This document shows, piece after piece, positions 23,865 to 32,050 of a DNA stretch of 38,531 bases. The first letter of the stretch is position 1; each line of letters opens with the position of its first letter. The notes under the pieces were generated by a model. It saw nothing but the letters and a program-made list of their open reading frames with translations. It had not been told where the DNA came from and ran no database searches. Source of the stretch: Variovorax sp. JS1663 (GTDB taxonomy: Bacteria > Pseudomonadota > Gammaproteobacteria > Burkholderiales > Burkholderiaceae_C); NCBI RefSeq assembly GCF_002157355.1, contig NZ_LYMK01000058.1, positions 1 to 38,531 on the forward strand, given 5' to 3'. The translations under genes and the position numbers were made by a program.

Positions 23865-23896
23865 AAAAAAACCCGCTGGATCCCAGCGGGTTTTTT
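23865..23896. terminator. Bidirectional intrinsic terminator (rpmB-rpmG)
   Basis: CCCGCTGG (23872-23879) and CCAGCGGG (23883-23890) form a perfect stem with a three-base loop, flanked by A7 and T6. It ends 18 bases from the rpmG stop and serves the minus strand, and as a backup for the desaturase. Confidence 0.92.
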
Positions 23897-23914
23897 GGTG
23901 GAAGCAAAGCCAAA

Positions 23915-24088
23915 TTACTTCAGCTTGATTTCCTTGTATTCCACATGCTTGCGTGCCTTGGGGTCGAACTTCATGATCGACATCTTCTCGGGCATCGTCT
24001 TCTTGTTCTTGCTGGTGGTGTAGAAGTGGCCGGTACCCGCAGTGGATTCCAGCTTGATCTTTTCGCGTCCGCCTTTGCTCGTGGCCAT
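23915..24088 (-). CDS. rpmG: 50S ribosomal protein L33
   Basis: A 57-residue ribosomal protein. It reads MATSKGGREKIKLESTAG and continues ...HFYTTSKNKKTMPEKM... to the end ...ARKHVEYKEIKLK. This is the cysteine-free form of L33 usual in betaproteobacteria, so it needs no zinc. AAGGAG lies eight bases before the ATG. It follows rpmB after 11 bases, the standard rpmB-rpmG pair, and ends just before a strong terminator. Confidence 0.97.
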   Translation of the reverse strand: MATSKGGREKIKLESTAGTGHFYTTSKNKKTMPEKMSIMKFDPKARKHVEYKEIKLK

Positions 24089-24099
24089 GGTTCAGCTCC

Positions 24100-24333
24100 T
24101 TAAGCTTGGCCGCGCGCGCGCAGGTCTGCGAGCACGGCGTCGATGCCCTTCTTGTCGATCAGCCGCAGTGCAGCGCCGGAAACACGCAGGCGCACCCAAC
24201 GGTTTTCGCTCTCGACAAAGAAACGGCGGTATTGCAGGTTCGGCAGGAACCGGCGCTTGGTTTTGTTGTTGGCGTGGGAAACGTTGTTTCCGACCATCGG
24301 GCCTTTGCCCGTGACTTCGCATACGCGTGCCAT
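24100..24333 (-). CDS. rpmB: 50S ribosomal protein L28
   Basis: A 77-residue ribosomal protein of normal length. It begins MARVCEVTGKGPMVGNNVSH and includes NKTKRRFLPNLQYRRF and RVSGAALRLIDKKGID, all characteristic of L28. It is the first gene of the rpmB-rpmG operon, with a clear TATAAT about 150 bases upstream and hence a long leader of roughly 140 bases. Confidence 0.98.
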   Translation of the reverse strand: MARVCEVTGKGPMVGNNVSHANNKTKRRFLPNLQYRRFFVESENRWVRLRVSGAALRLIDKKGIDAVLADLRARGQA

Positions 24334-24482
24334 GTGGAACTCTTTCTAGAACAGCTGGCACCCGGCGCAAGGGCTGCGGCAGGTGGGTTGCAGCTTGACC
24401 TCGCCAGAAACGGGTGGCGGTATCCCGACTTGTCGCCAAAGCGCGGCCCACGAAGCGGGGGGCGAATTCGGCAAAGCCTTGA

Positions 24483-24513
24483 ATTATAGCCTCAACGCCC
24501 GCGCCCGGATCAA
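24483..24513 (-). promoter_or_regulatory. Predicted sigma-70 promoter of rpmB-rpmG
   Basis: On the minus strand TATAAT (24488-24483) is a perfect -10. A -35 candidate TTGATC (24513-24508) overlaps the end of trxB with a 19-base spacer, longer than ideal. The transcript would carry a leader of about 140 bases before rpmB, in which I see no recognised riboswitch. Confidence 0.65.
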
Positions 24514-25472
24514 GAAGTGCCTTCCTGTTCCAGGAAGCGCTGGGCGTCCAGCGCTGCCATGCAACCGGTGCCGGCGCTGGTGATGGCCTGCCGATACACA
24601 TGGTCCTGCACGTCGCCGGCCGCGAACACGCCTGGAATGCTGGTCATGGTTGCGAAGCCCTGCAGGCCGGATCGGGTGATGATGTAGCCGTCCTTCATCT
24701 CCAGCTGGCCCTGGAAGATGTCGGTGTTCGGATGATGGCCGATCGCGATGAAGCAGCCCTTGAGGTCGATCTGCTCTGTCGCACCGGTCTCGGTGTTCTT
24801 CAGGCGGATGCCGGTCACGCCCGAGTCGTCGCCCAGGACCTCGTCCAGCGTCCTGTGCAGCTTGAGCTCGATCTTGCCTTCCTTGACCTTCTCGTAGAGC
24901 TTGTCCACCAGGATGGGCTCGGCACGGAACTTGTCCCGGCGGTGCACCAGCGTGACCTTGTTCGCGATGTTCGAGAGGTAGAGCGCCTCCTCGACCGCGG
25001 TATTGCCGCCGCCGACCACGCAGACCTCCTGCTCGCGGTAGAAGAAGCCGTCGCAGGTCGCGCAGCCCGAGACGCCGCGGCCCATGAAGTGCTGTTCAGA
25101 ATCGAGGCCCAGGTACATGGCCGAGGCACCGGTGGCGATCACCAGTGTGTCGCAGGTATAGGTGCCGCTGTCGCCGGTCAGTGTGAACGGGCGCTTGCCC
25201 AGGTCGACCTTGTTGATGTGGTCGAACACGATTTCGGTCTTGAAGCGCTCGGCATGTTCCAGGAAGCGCTGCATCAGGTCGGGCCCCTGCACGCCGTGCA
25301 CGTCCGCCGGCCAGTTGTCGACGTCGGTCGTGGTCATGAGCTGGCCTCCCTGAGCCAATCCAGTGATCAGCAGGGGCTGCAGATTGGCGCGGGCGGCATA
25401 GACGGCGGCGGTGTATCCGGCCGGGCCGGAGCCCAGAATGAGTACCTTCGCGTGGCGTGTAGGGGACGACAT
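24510..25472 (-). CDS. trxB: Thioredoxin reductase
   Basis: A 320-residue cytosolic FAD/NADPH flavoenzyme that reduces thioredoxin. FAD-binding GSGPAGYTAAVYAARA starts at 14. The redox-active cysteines are C137 and C140 in CATCDG. The NADPH site GGGNTAVEEALYL begins at 154. The C-terminal FAD motif AAGDVQDHVYRQAITSAGTGC is intact. Length equals that of the E. coli enzyme. It is transcribed away from the Crp/Fnr-type regulator over a 166-base gap that contains two palindromes. Confidence 0.98.
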   Translation of the reverse strand: MSSPTRHAKVLILGSGPAGYTAAVYAARANLQPLLITGLAQGGQLMTTTDVDNWPADVHGVQGPDLMQRFLEHAERFKTEIVFDHINKVDLGKRPFTLTGDSGTYTCDTLVIATGASAMYLGLDSEQHFMGRGVSGCATCDGFFYREQEVCVVGGGNTAVEEALYLSNIANKVTLVHRRDKFRAEPILVDKLYEKVKEGKIELKLHRTLDEVLGDDSGVTGIRLKNTETGATEQIDLKGCFIAIGHHPNTDIFQGQLEMKDGYIITRSGLQGFATMTSIPGVFAAGDVQDHVYRQAITSAGTGCMAALDAQRFLEQEGTS

Positions 25473-25480
25473 GAGTAGAA

Positions 25481-25543
25481 AACCTAGGTTTGACGCTGCA
25501 TCAGCGTGTACATTTTCAAGGGTGATAGATATGGAGTATCACC
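25481..25543. promoter_or_regulatory. Palindromes in the trxB / regulator divergent gap
   Basis: AACCTAGGTT (25481-25490) is a perfect ten-base palindrome nine bases before the trxB ATG. GGTGATA and TATCACC (25521-25527 and 25537-25543) are perfect arms around nine bases. Both lie in the A+T-rich gap and could bind the adjacent Crp/Fnr-type regulator or another factor. The arms are spaced too widely for a classic FNR box. Confidence 0.4.
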
Positions 25544-25638
25544 GTTCGGTTCAAGACCGGGCGTGAGGTGTTTTTAATGCGTGCGATTGTATTAATGCAT
25601 GGGCTTTCCAATCGCGCGGTAGATCCGGGGATTGATGA

Positions 25639-26313
25639 ATGTCGATGCTTTCCAATCTTGAATTGCTCCGTCGCGTGCCGCTGTTCGCCGCGCTAACGCC
25701 GGCCCAATCGGCAAGCATTGCCGACGCGATCGTCAAGAAGCGCTTCAAGCGTGCCGAGGTGGTCGTCGAGCAGGGCAAGAAGTCGGATGCGCTCTACATC
25801 ATCCTCACAGGCCGGGCCCGCGTGATGAGCACCGACAGCCGCGGGCGCGAAGTCATCCTCGCCACGCTGCATCCGGGCGACTACATCGGTGAGATGAGCC
25901 TGATCGACGACGAGCCGCACTCGGCGACCGTGCGCACCGAGATCCAGACGGACGTGCTGACCCTCGGCCGCGAGGCCTTCTCGCGCTGCCTGCCCGAGAA
26001 CTCCTCCATGTCCTACAACATCATGCGCGGGCTGGTCGCGCGGTTGCGCCATGCGGACCGCAAGATCGAATCCCTGGCACTCATGGACGTGTACGGCCGC
26101 GTGGCCCGCTCGCTGCTCGAATTCGCGGTGGATGACGGTGCGGGCAACCTCAAGGTGCGCGACAAGATCTCACGCCAGGACCTGGCAAAGATGGTCGGCG
26201 CTTCGCGCGAGATGGTGAGCCGGGTCATGAAGGACCTCGAGGAGCGCGGCTTCGTCCAGACCCAGCCGGACGGCTCGATGATCATCAAGGAACGGCTCTC
26301 ATCGCTGGCCTGA
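25639..26313 (+). CDS. Crp/Fnr-family transcriptional regulator
   Basis: A 224-residue regulator. The N-terminal cyclic-nucleotide-binding fold spans about 14-125, with GDYIGEMSLIDDEPHSATV (80-98) aligned to the phosphate-binding cassette of E. coli CRP. The cassette keeps the serine, but the cAMP-contacting arginine (R82 in CRP) is histidine here, so cAMP binding is doubtful. No cysteines suited to an iron-sulfur cluster are present. The C-terminal winged helix has SRQDLAKMVGASREMVSRVMKDLEERG (178-204), keeping R190, E191 and R195, the base-contacting pattern for TGTGA-like sites. It occupies the place of lrp in the E. coli trxB-lrp-ftsK order. An alternative start two codons downstream is possible. 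Confidence 0.93.
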   Translation: MSMLSNLELLRRVPLFAALTPAQSASIADAIVKKRFKRAEVVVEQGKKSDALYIILTGRARVMSTDSRGREVILATLHPGDYIGEMSLIDDEPHSATVRTEIQTDVLTLGREAFSRCLPENSSMSYNIMRGLVARLRHADRKIESLALMDVYGRVARSLLEFAVDDGAGNLKVRDKISRQDLAKMVGASREMVSRVMKDLEERGFVQTQPDGSMIIKERLSSLA

Positions 26314-26445
26314 TCCTCCAGCCGGCCCCGAGGAACGTGCCGGCCTCCCCATCGCAGAGCCCGCTGCCAACGCGGCCGCCATGGTGTTCGTTGTAGTTTT
26401 TGTGCGCTGCCGGCCTGCTCCCGTGGGCTGGCGGTCCTGCCTTTC

Positions 26446-28839
26446 ATGACCTATTCGCTCAACACCCTCCAGTCCTCCGCATCGGGCGAGCCGCCGCCGG
26501 TGCGGGTGCGCGCGATGCGCTTTGCGCACGAGATCACGCTGATCGCCGGCTTCGTCGCGCTGCTGTTCTGGCTGCTCGCCATGCTGAGCTTCACACCTTC
26601 GGATGCGGCTTGGTCGACATCGGGTACCGGCGGCGAGATCAAGAACTGGGGCGGCCGCATCGGCGCCTGGCTGGCCGATGCCAGCTATTTCCTTGCCGGC
26701 TATTCGGTCTGGTGGTGCCTTGCGGCCGCCTTGCGCGCGTGGCTGTCCTCCCTGGCCGGCTGGATGCGAGGTGGCGAGGCTGGCGCCGCTGAGCAGCCGC
26801 CGCGCGGCCGCTTCAACCGCAGCCGCCTGGCCTTCTGGTTTGGTTTGGTGCTGTTGCTGTGCGCTAGCGCGGTGCTCGAATGGTCGCGCCTTTACCGGCT
26901 CGAATCGCACTTGCCGGGCCACGGCGGCGGCGTGCTCGGCTACCTGGTCGGCCCGGCGAGCGTCAAGTGGATGGGCTTCACCGGCTCGGCGCTGATCGCC
27001 ATCGCCGGCGGCGTGATCGGCTCGGCGCTGGTGTTCCGCTTCTCCTGGAGCCAGATCGCCGAGCGCATCGGCGCGCGCCTCTATTCGCTGTTCGAGTCGC
27101 GCCGCGAAAAGCGGGAGATCGCCGAGGACATCGCGATGGGCAAGAAGGCCGTGCGCGAGCGCGAGCGCGACGAGGCGGCTACGGTGGCGGAGCAGGGCAG
27201 CGAGCCCGAACTGATCGATGACGAACTCCGGGCCGCGCCCAAGCCCAAGCGCCGCCCGCCCGCGCCGCCGGTGCAGATCGAACCGGCCATGACCGAGGTG
27301 CCGAAGAGCGATCGCGTTGCCAAGGAGAGGCAGAAGCCCCTGTTCCGCGAGTTGCCCGACAGCAAGCTGCCCCAGGTGGACCTGCTCGATGCCGCGCAAG
27401 GCCGGCAGGAGACCGTGTCGGCCGACACGCTGGAGATGACTTCGCGCCTGATCGAGAAAAAGCTCAAGGACTTCGGCGTCGAGGTGCGCGTGGTGCTGGC
27501 CTCGCCAGGCCCCGTGATCACGCGCTACGAGATCGAGCCGGCCACGGGCGTCAAGGGCTCGCAGATCGTCAATCTCGCCAAGGACCTCGCCCGTTCGCTG
27601 TCGCTCGTGTCCATTCGCGTGGTCGAGACGATCCCGGGTAAGAACTACATGGCGCTGGAACTGCCGAACGCCAAGCGCCAGTCCATCCGCCTCAGCGAAA
27701 TCCTGGGCTCGCAGGTCTACAACGAGGGCAAGTCCATGCTCACCATGGGCCTGGGCAAGGACATCGTCGGCAACCCTGTGGTTGCCGACCTCGCCAAGAT
27801 GCCGCACGTGCTGGTGGCCGGTACCACCGGCTCCGGCAAGTCGGTGGGGATCAACGCGATGATCCTGAGCCTGCTCTACAAGGCCGAGGCGCGCGACGTG
27901 CGCCTCCTGATGATCGACCCCAAGATGCTGGAGATGTCGGTCTACGAGGGCATCCCCCACCTGCTCGCGCCGGTGGTGACGGACATGCGCCAGGCCGCGC
28001 ATGGCCTCAACTGGTGCGTGGCCGAGATGGAGCGCCGCTACAAGCTGATGAGCAAGCTGGGCGTGCGCAACCTCGCCGGCTACAACACCAAGATCGACGA
28101 GGCCAAGGCGCGCGAGGAGTTCATCTACAACCCCTTCAGCCTGACGCCCGACGATCCCGAGCCGCTCAAGCGCGAGCCGCACATCGTGGTGGTGATCGAC
28201 GAGCTGGCCGACCTGATGATGGTGGTCGGCAAGAAAATCGAGGAACTGATTGCCCGCCTGGCGCAGAAGGCGCGTGCCGCCGGCATCCACCTGATCCTGG
28301 CCACCCAGCGCCCCAGCGTGGACGTGATCACCGGCCTGATCAAGGCCAACATCCCGACCCGCATCGCCTTCCAGGTCTCGAGCAAGATCGACTCGCGCAC
28401 CATCCTCGACCAGATGGGAGCCGAGGCCCTGCTGGGCATGGGAGACATGCTCTACATGGCCAGCGGCACGGGCCTGCCGGTGCGCGTGCACGGCGCTTTC
28501 GTCAGCGACGACGAGGTGCACCGTGTCGTCGCCTACCTCAAGTCACAAGGGGAACCGGACTACATCGAAGGGGTGCTCGAAGGTGGAACCGTCGACGGTG
28601 AAGGCGATCTACTCGGTGAAGGTGGCGGCGGCGAAGGCGAGAAGGACCCGATGTACGACCAGGCGGTCGAGGTCGTCCTCAAGCATCGCAAGGCCAGCAT
28701 CTCGCTGGTGCAGCGCCACCTCAAGATCGGCTACAACCGCGCCGCGCGGCTGGTCGAGGACATGGAGCACGCCGGATTGGTCAGCGCCATGAGCGGCAGC
28801 GGCCAGCGCGAGATCCTGGTCCCCGCGCGCGCCGAGTGA
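26446..28839 (+). CDS. ftsK: DNA translocase FtsK
   Basis: A 797-residue division-septum protein that pumps chromosome ends and aids dimer resolution. Four transmembrane helices lie at about 30-49, 81-100, 129-146 and 177-197, then a charged linker of some 100 residues, shorter than the 600-residue E. coli linker. The RecA-like motor has Walker A AGTTGSGKSVG near 460 and VVVIDELADLMMV near 580. The C-terminal gamma winged helix (MYDQAVEVVLKHRKASISLVQRHLKIGYNRAARLVEDME) recognises the orienting sequences. LolA follows 14 bases after its stop. A GTG-containing overlap exists, but the lolA ATG lies further on. Confidence 0.97.
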   Translation: MTYSLNTLQSSASGEPPPVRVRAMRFAHEITLIAGFVALLFWLLAMLSFTPSDAAWSTSGTGGEIKNWGGRIGAWLADASYFLAGYSVWWCLAAALRAWLSSLAGWMRGGEAGAAEQPPRGRFNRSRLAFWFGLVLLLCASAVLEWSRLYRLESHLPGHGGGVLGYLVGPASVKWMGFTGSALIAIAGGVIGSALVFRFSWSQIAERIGARLYSLFESRREKREIAEDIAMGKKAVRERERDEAATVAEQGSEPELIDDELRAAPKPKRRPPAPPVQIEPAMTEVPKSDRVAKERQKPLFRELPDSKLPQVDLLDAAQGRQETVSADTLEMTSRLIEKKLKDFGVEVRVVLASPGPVITRYEIEPATGVKGSQIVNLAKDLARSLSLVSIRVVETIPGKNYMALELPNAKRQSIRLSEILGSQVYNEGKSMLTMGLGKDIVGNPVVADLAKMPHVLVAGTTGSGKSVGINAMILSLLYKAEARDVRLLMIDPKMLEMSVYEGIPHLLAPVVTDMRQAAHGLNWCVAEMERRYKLMSKLGVRNLAGYNTKIDEAKAREEFIYNPFSLTPDDPEPLKREPHIVVVIDELADLMMVVGKKIEELIARLAQKARAAGIHLILATQRPSVDVITGLIKANIPTRIAFQVSSKIDSRTILDQMGAEALLGMGDMLYMASGTGLPVRVHGAFVSDDEVHRVVAYLKSQGEPDYIEGVLEGGTVDGEGDLLGEGGGGEGEKDPMYDQAVEVVLKHRKASISLVQRHLKIGYNRAARLVEDMEHAGLVSAMSGSGQREILVPARAE

Positions 28840-28853
28840 GTGACGGAAGAAGG

Positions 28854-29495
28854 ATGTCGTTGTTGAAGAAACTGTTTGTCATCGCATGCACGGCGGCGCT
28901 TGCCGCCAGCGCCTGGGCGGGCGGCATGGAAAGCCTCGAGGCCTTCGTGAAAAACGCGAAATCGGGCCGCGCCGAATTCACCCAGACCGTGACCGCACCT
29001 CCGAAGGAGGGGCAGACCGCGCGCGCCAAGGTGTCGAGCGGCAGCTTCGAGTTCCAGCGCCCGGGCAAGTTCAGGTTCGACTACAAGAAGCCCTTCGCGC
29101 AGAGCATCGTGGCCGACGGCGAGACGCTCTCGCTCTACGACGCCGACCTGAACCAGGTCACGCAGCGCAAGCAGGCACAGGCGCTCGGCTCGACGCCGGC
29201 CGCGCTGATCGCCGCCGCCCCTGACCTGCGTGCCCTGCAGGCGGACTTTGCGCTGGAGGCCGCGCCCGAGCGCGATGGCCTGCAATGGGTGAAGGCCACG
29301 CCGAAAAGCAAGGACGGGCAACTGCAGAGCGTGCAGATCGGCTTCCAGGGCGACGCCCTGGCGGCACTCGAGATCCTGGACAGCTTCGGCCAGCGCTCCG
29401 TGCTGAAGTTCAGCAAGGTCGAGCTCAACCCGTCCCTGCCTGCCGGCACGTTCCAGTTCAAGGCGCCGGCCGGCGCCGACGTGATACGCCAGTAG
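28854..29495 (+). CDS. lolA: Outer-membrane lipoprotein carrier protein
   Basis: A 213-residue periplasmic chaperone that shuttles lipoproteins from LolCDE to the outer membrane. The signal peptide MSLLKKLFVIACTAALAASAWA is followed by the LolA fold: SGRAEFTQTV, SGSFEFQRPGKFRFDYKKPF and VADGETLSLYDADLNQVT are standard. The ATG at 28854, with GGAAG upstream, is preferred to a GTG at 28836 that overlaps the ftsK stop, because the former gives a clean signal peptide. It is in an operon with ftsK and rarA. Confidence 0.96.
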   Translation: MSLLKKLFVIACTAALAASAWAGGMESLEAFVKNAKSGRAEFTQTVTAPPKEGQTARAKVSSGSFEFQRPGKFRFDYKKPFAQSIVADGETLSLYDADLNQVTQRKQAQALGSTPAALIAAAPDLRALQADFALEAAPERDGLQWVKATPKSKDGQLQSVQIGFQGDALAALEILDSFGQRSVLKFSKVELNPSLPAGTFQFKAPAGADVIRQ

Positions 29496-29532
29496 ACGCC
29501 CGTCGCACCACGCGGCGAGGCCGTGCCGGGGC

Positions 29533-30846
29533 ATGCGCGACACTACGGCTTCCATGGTCACCACCTCCCATCAGCCCCTGGCCGAGCGCCTGCGTCCCAA
29601 GACCCTGGGCGAGGTCATCGGCCAGCAGCATCTGCTCGGCCCCGGCATGCCGCTGCGCATCGCCTTCGAATCGGGCCAGCCGCATTCCTGCATCCTCTGG
29701 GGCCCGCCCGGCACCGGCAAGACCACCATCGCGCGGCTCATGGCCGATGCCTTCGACGCGCAGTTCCTCAGCATCAGCGCGGTTCTGGGCGGCGTGAAGG
29801 ACATCCGCGAGGCAGTGGAGAAAGCGACCGCGGCGCGCGACGGGCTGGAGCAGCGCCGCACCATCGTCTTCGTCGACGAGGTGCACCGCTTCAACAAGAG
29901 CCAGCAGGACGCCTTTCTGCCGCACGTCGAATCGGGCCTCTTCACCTTCATCGGCGCCACCACCGAAAACCCCTCCTTCGAGGTGAACTCGGCGCTGCTG
30001 TCGCGTGCCGCGGTGTACGTGCTCAAGTCCCTCACCGAGGACGACCTGCGCCAGATCATCCAGCGGGCGCAGAACATCCAGGCCGTGCCGGCCATCGAGT
30101 CCAAGGCGGAGGACCGCCTCGTGGCTTATGCGGACGGCGACGCGCGCCGGCTGCTCAACACGCTGGAGACCCTCGCCGTCGCCGCTTCGGCCGAGAAACG
30201 CGCAGACATCGGCGACGAATGGCTGCTGCGTGTCCTCGGCGAGCGCATGCGCCGCTACGACAAGGGCGGTGAGCAGTTCTACGACACCATCTCCGCGCTG
30301 CACAAGTCCGTGCGCGGCAGCGACCCCGACGCCTCGCTGTATTGGTTCGTGCGCATGCTCGATGGCGGCGCCGACCCGCGCTACATGGCACGCCGCCTGG
30401 TGCGCATGGCCAGCGAGGACATCGGCCTGGCCGATCCGCGCGCGCTGCGCCTTGCCCTCGATGCCGCCGAGGTCTATGAGCGCCTCGGCTCGCCGGAGGG
30501 CGAACTCGCGCTCGCCGAATGTGTTGTCTACCTCGCGATAGCGCCCAAGTCGAACGCGGTCTACCAGGCCTACAACGAGGTGCGCGCTTTCGTGAAGCAG
30601 GACGGCACGCGGCCCGTGCCCATGCACCTGCGCAACGCACCCACGCGCCTCATGAAGCAGCTCGACTACGGCAAGGGCTACCGCTACGCGCACGACGAGG
30701 AGGGCGGCTTCGCGGCCGGCGAGCGGTACATGCCCGAGGGCATCGATCCGCCCCACTTCTACCGCCCGGTGGAGCGTGGGCTCGAGATCCGCATCGCGGA
30801 GAAACTGCGCGAACTGCGTAAGCGCAACGAGGAAGCCGGTCTCTGA
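29533..30846 (+). CDS. rarA: Replication-associated recombination protein RarA (MgsA), AAA+ ATPase
   Basis: A 437-residue AAA+ protein acting at stalled replication forks, related to clamp loaders and eukaryotic WRNIP1. PLAERLRPKTLGEVIGQQHLLG is the family N-terminus. Walker A GPPGTGKT is at 57-64 and Walker B IVFVDEVHRF near 112. The sensor GATTENPSFEVNSALLSR and the C-terminal MRRYDKGGEQFYDTISALHKSVRGSDPDA are signatures. An internal ATG at 29554 is an equally good start. It ends the ftsK-lolA-rarA run; the E. coli next gene, serS, is absent here. Confidence 0.97.
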   Translation: MRDTTASMVTTSHQPLAERLRPKTLGEVIGQQHLLGPGMPLRIAFESGQPHSCILWGPPGTGKTTIARLMADAFDAQFLSISAVLGGVKDIREAVEKATAARDGLEQRRTIVFVDEVHRFNKSQQDAFLPHVESGLFTFIGATTENPSFEVNSALLSRAAVYVLKSLTEDDLRQIIQRAQNIQAVPAIESKAEDRLVAYADGDARRLLNTLETLAVAASAEKRADIGDEWLLRVLGERMRRYDKGGEQFYDTISALHKSVRGSDPDASLYWFVRMLDGGADPRYMARRLVRMASEDIGLADPRALRLALDAAEVYERLGSPEGELALAECVVYLAIAPKSNAVYQAYNEVRAFVKQDGTRPVPMHLRNAPTRLMKQLDYGKGYRYAHDEEGGFAAGERYMPEGIDPPHFYRPVERGLEIRIAEKLRELRKRNEEAGL

Positions 30847-30976
30847 CGGCCCGCTGACCGGCGCCAATACGAGCTGTATCGCCGTTGATACGGCCTTGCG
30901 CGCTTCTTGATCCGAATGCCCTGCGCCAGCGGGAAAACCCCGGTCGCCGCGCACCGAAATGGCGATCCGGCGTGAC

Positions 30977-30982
30977 TACAAT
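30977..30982 (+). promoter_or_regulatory. Candidate -10 element before livH
   Basis: TACAAT fits the -10 consensus at five of six bases. The sequence 17 bases upstream is a poor -35. If used, transcription would begin near 30989, just before the hairpin at 30992-31025. Confidence 0.45.
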
Positions 30983-30991
30983 CCCGGCCAC

Positions 30992-31025
30992 AAACCCGCC
31001 GTCGACACATGCTGGCGGGTTTTTT
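30992..31025 (+). terminator. Intrinsic terminator or attenuator upstream of livH
   Basis: AAACCCGCC (30992-31000) and GGCGGGTTT (31014-31022) form a perfect nine-pair stem with a 13-base loop, followed by T to 31025. It could end the rarA operon transcript. Because a promoter-like element lies ten bases before it, it could instead act as a promoter-proximal attenuator of livHMGF. Confidence 0.8.
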
Positions 31026-31108
31026 GCTAAGCGAAGCCAGGGCGCCGAACCGGTACGCCTGGTACGTCGGGTGCCGACAAGGGCGCCTATTACAAAAAGG
31101 GATTCTCT

Positions 31109-32038
31109 ATGGACATCTTGCTGCAGCAGATCATCAACGGTCTGGTCCTTGGCAGCATGTACGCCTTGATAGCCTTGGGCTACACCATGGTGTACGGCAT
31201 CATCAACCTCATCAACTTCGCCCACGGCGAAGTGCTCATGGTCGGAGCGCTCACCAGCTGGACCATCATCGGCTGGATGCAGACCGCGATGCCCGGCACC
31301 CCCGGCTGGATCATCCTCATCCTCGCGCTCATCATCGCCTGCGTGGTCGCCGCCACGCTCAACTTCACGATCGAGAAGGTGGCCTACCGGCCGCTGCGCA
31401 ACAGCCCCAAGCTGGCGCCGCTGATCACCGCCATCGGCATGTCGATCCTGCTGCAGACGATCGCCATGATCATCTGGAAGCCCACCAACAAGGCCTACCC
31501 CACGCTGCTGCCCACCACACCCATCCACGTGGGCGGCGCGGTGATCTCGCCCACCCAGGTCATGATCCTGAGCGTCACGGCCTTCTGCCTGGTGGTGCTG
31601 ATGTGGCTGGTCAACTACACCAAGCTCGGCCGCGCGATGCGCGCCACTGCCGAAAACCCCCGCGTGGCGGCGCTGATGGGCATCCGGCCCGACATGGTCA
31701 TCTCGGCCACTTTCATCATCGGCGCCGTGCTGGCGGCCGTAGCCGGCGTGATGTACGCCTCCAACTACGGCATCGCGCAACACGCGATGGGCTTCATCCC
31801 CGGCCTCAAGGCCTTCACCGCGGCGGTGTTCGGTGGCATCGGCAACCTCGCGGGCGCGGTGGTCGGCGGTATCTTGCTGGGCCTCATCGAGGCCATCGGC
31901 TCCGGCTACATCGGCGCCCTCACCGGCGACGTGCTGGGCAGCCACTACAGCGACATCTTCGCCTTCGTCGTACTGATCATCATGCTCACGCTGCGGCCCT
32001 CGGGCCTGCTCGGCGAGCGGGTGGCGGACCGGGCTTGA
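31109..32038 (+). CDS. livH: Branched-chain amino acid ABC transporter permease LivH
   Basis: A 309-residue inner-membrane permease, one of the two pore subunits of the Leu/Ile/Val (HAAT) importer. It starts MDILLQQIINGLVLGSMYALIALGYTMVYGIINLINFAHGE, a stretch nearly invariant in LivH. The cytoplasmic loop GRAMRATAENPRVAALMGI couples to the ATPases. Eight or so hydrophobic helices are visible. It is the first gene of livHMGF; livM begins 12 bases after its stop. The binding protein gene is not adjacent. Confidence 0.95.
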   Translation: MDILLQQIINGLVLGSMYALIALGYTMVYGIINLINFAHGEVLMVGALTSWTIIGWMQTAMPGTPGWIILILALIIACVVAATLNFTIEKVAYRPLRNSPKLAPLITAIGMSILLQTIAMIIWKPTNKAYPTLLPTTPIHVGGAVISPTQVMILSVTAFCLVVLMWLVNYTKLGRAMRATAENPRVAALMGIRPDMVISATFIIGAVLAAVAGVMYASNYGIAQHAMGFIPGLKAFTAAVFGGIGNLAGAVVGGILLGLIEAIGSGYIGALTGDVLGSHYSDIFAFVVLIIMLTLRPSGLLGERVADRA

Positions 32039-32050
32039 GGAGGACCTGCC

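Larger units (their letters stand above)
30847..31108. other. Gap between rarA and livH
   Basis: No coding sequence is supported. The 262 bases hold a small inverted repeat GTATC-GCCGTT-GATAC (30876-30891), a -10-like TACAAT at 30977, a strong terminator hairpin right after it, and AAAGGGA as the livH ribosome binding site. No leader peptide rich in Leu, Ile or Val was found by eye. Confidence 0.5.

Noticed and set aside
24334..24482. Riboswitch or small RNA gene in the rpmB leader
   Set aside because: No conserved riboswitch core or terminator was recognised by eye. It is most likely just a long leader.
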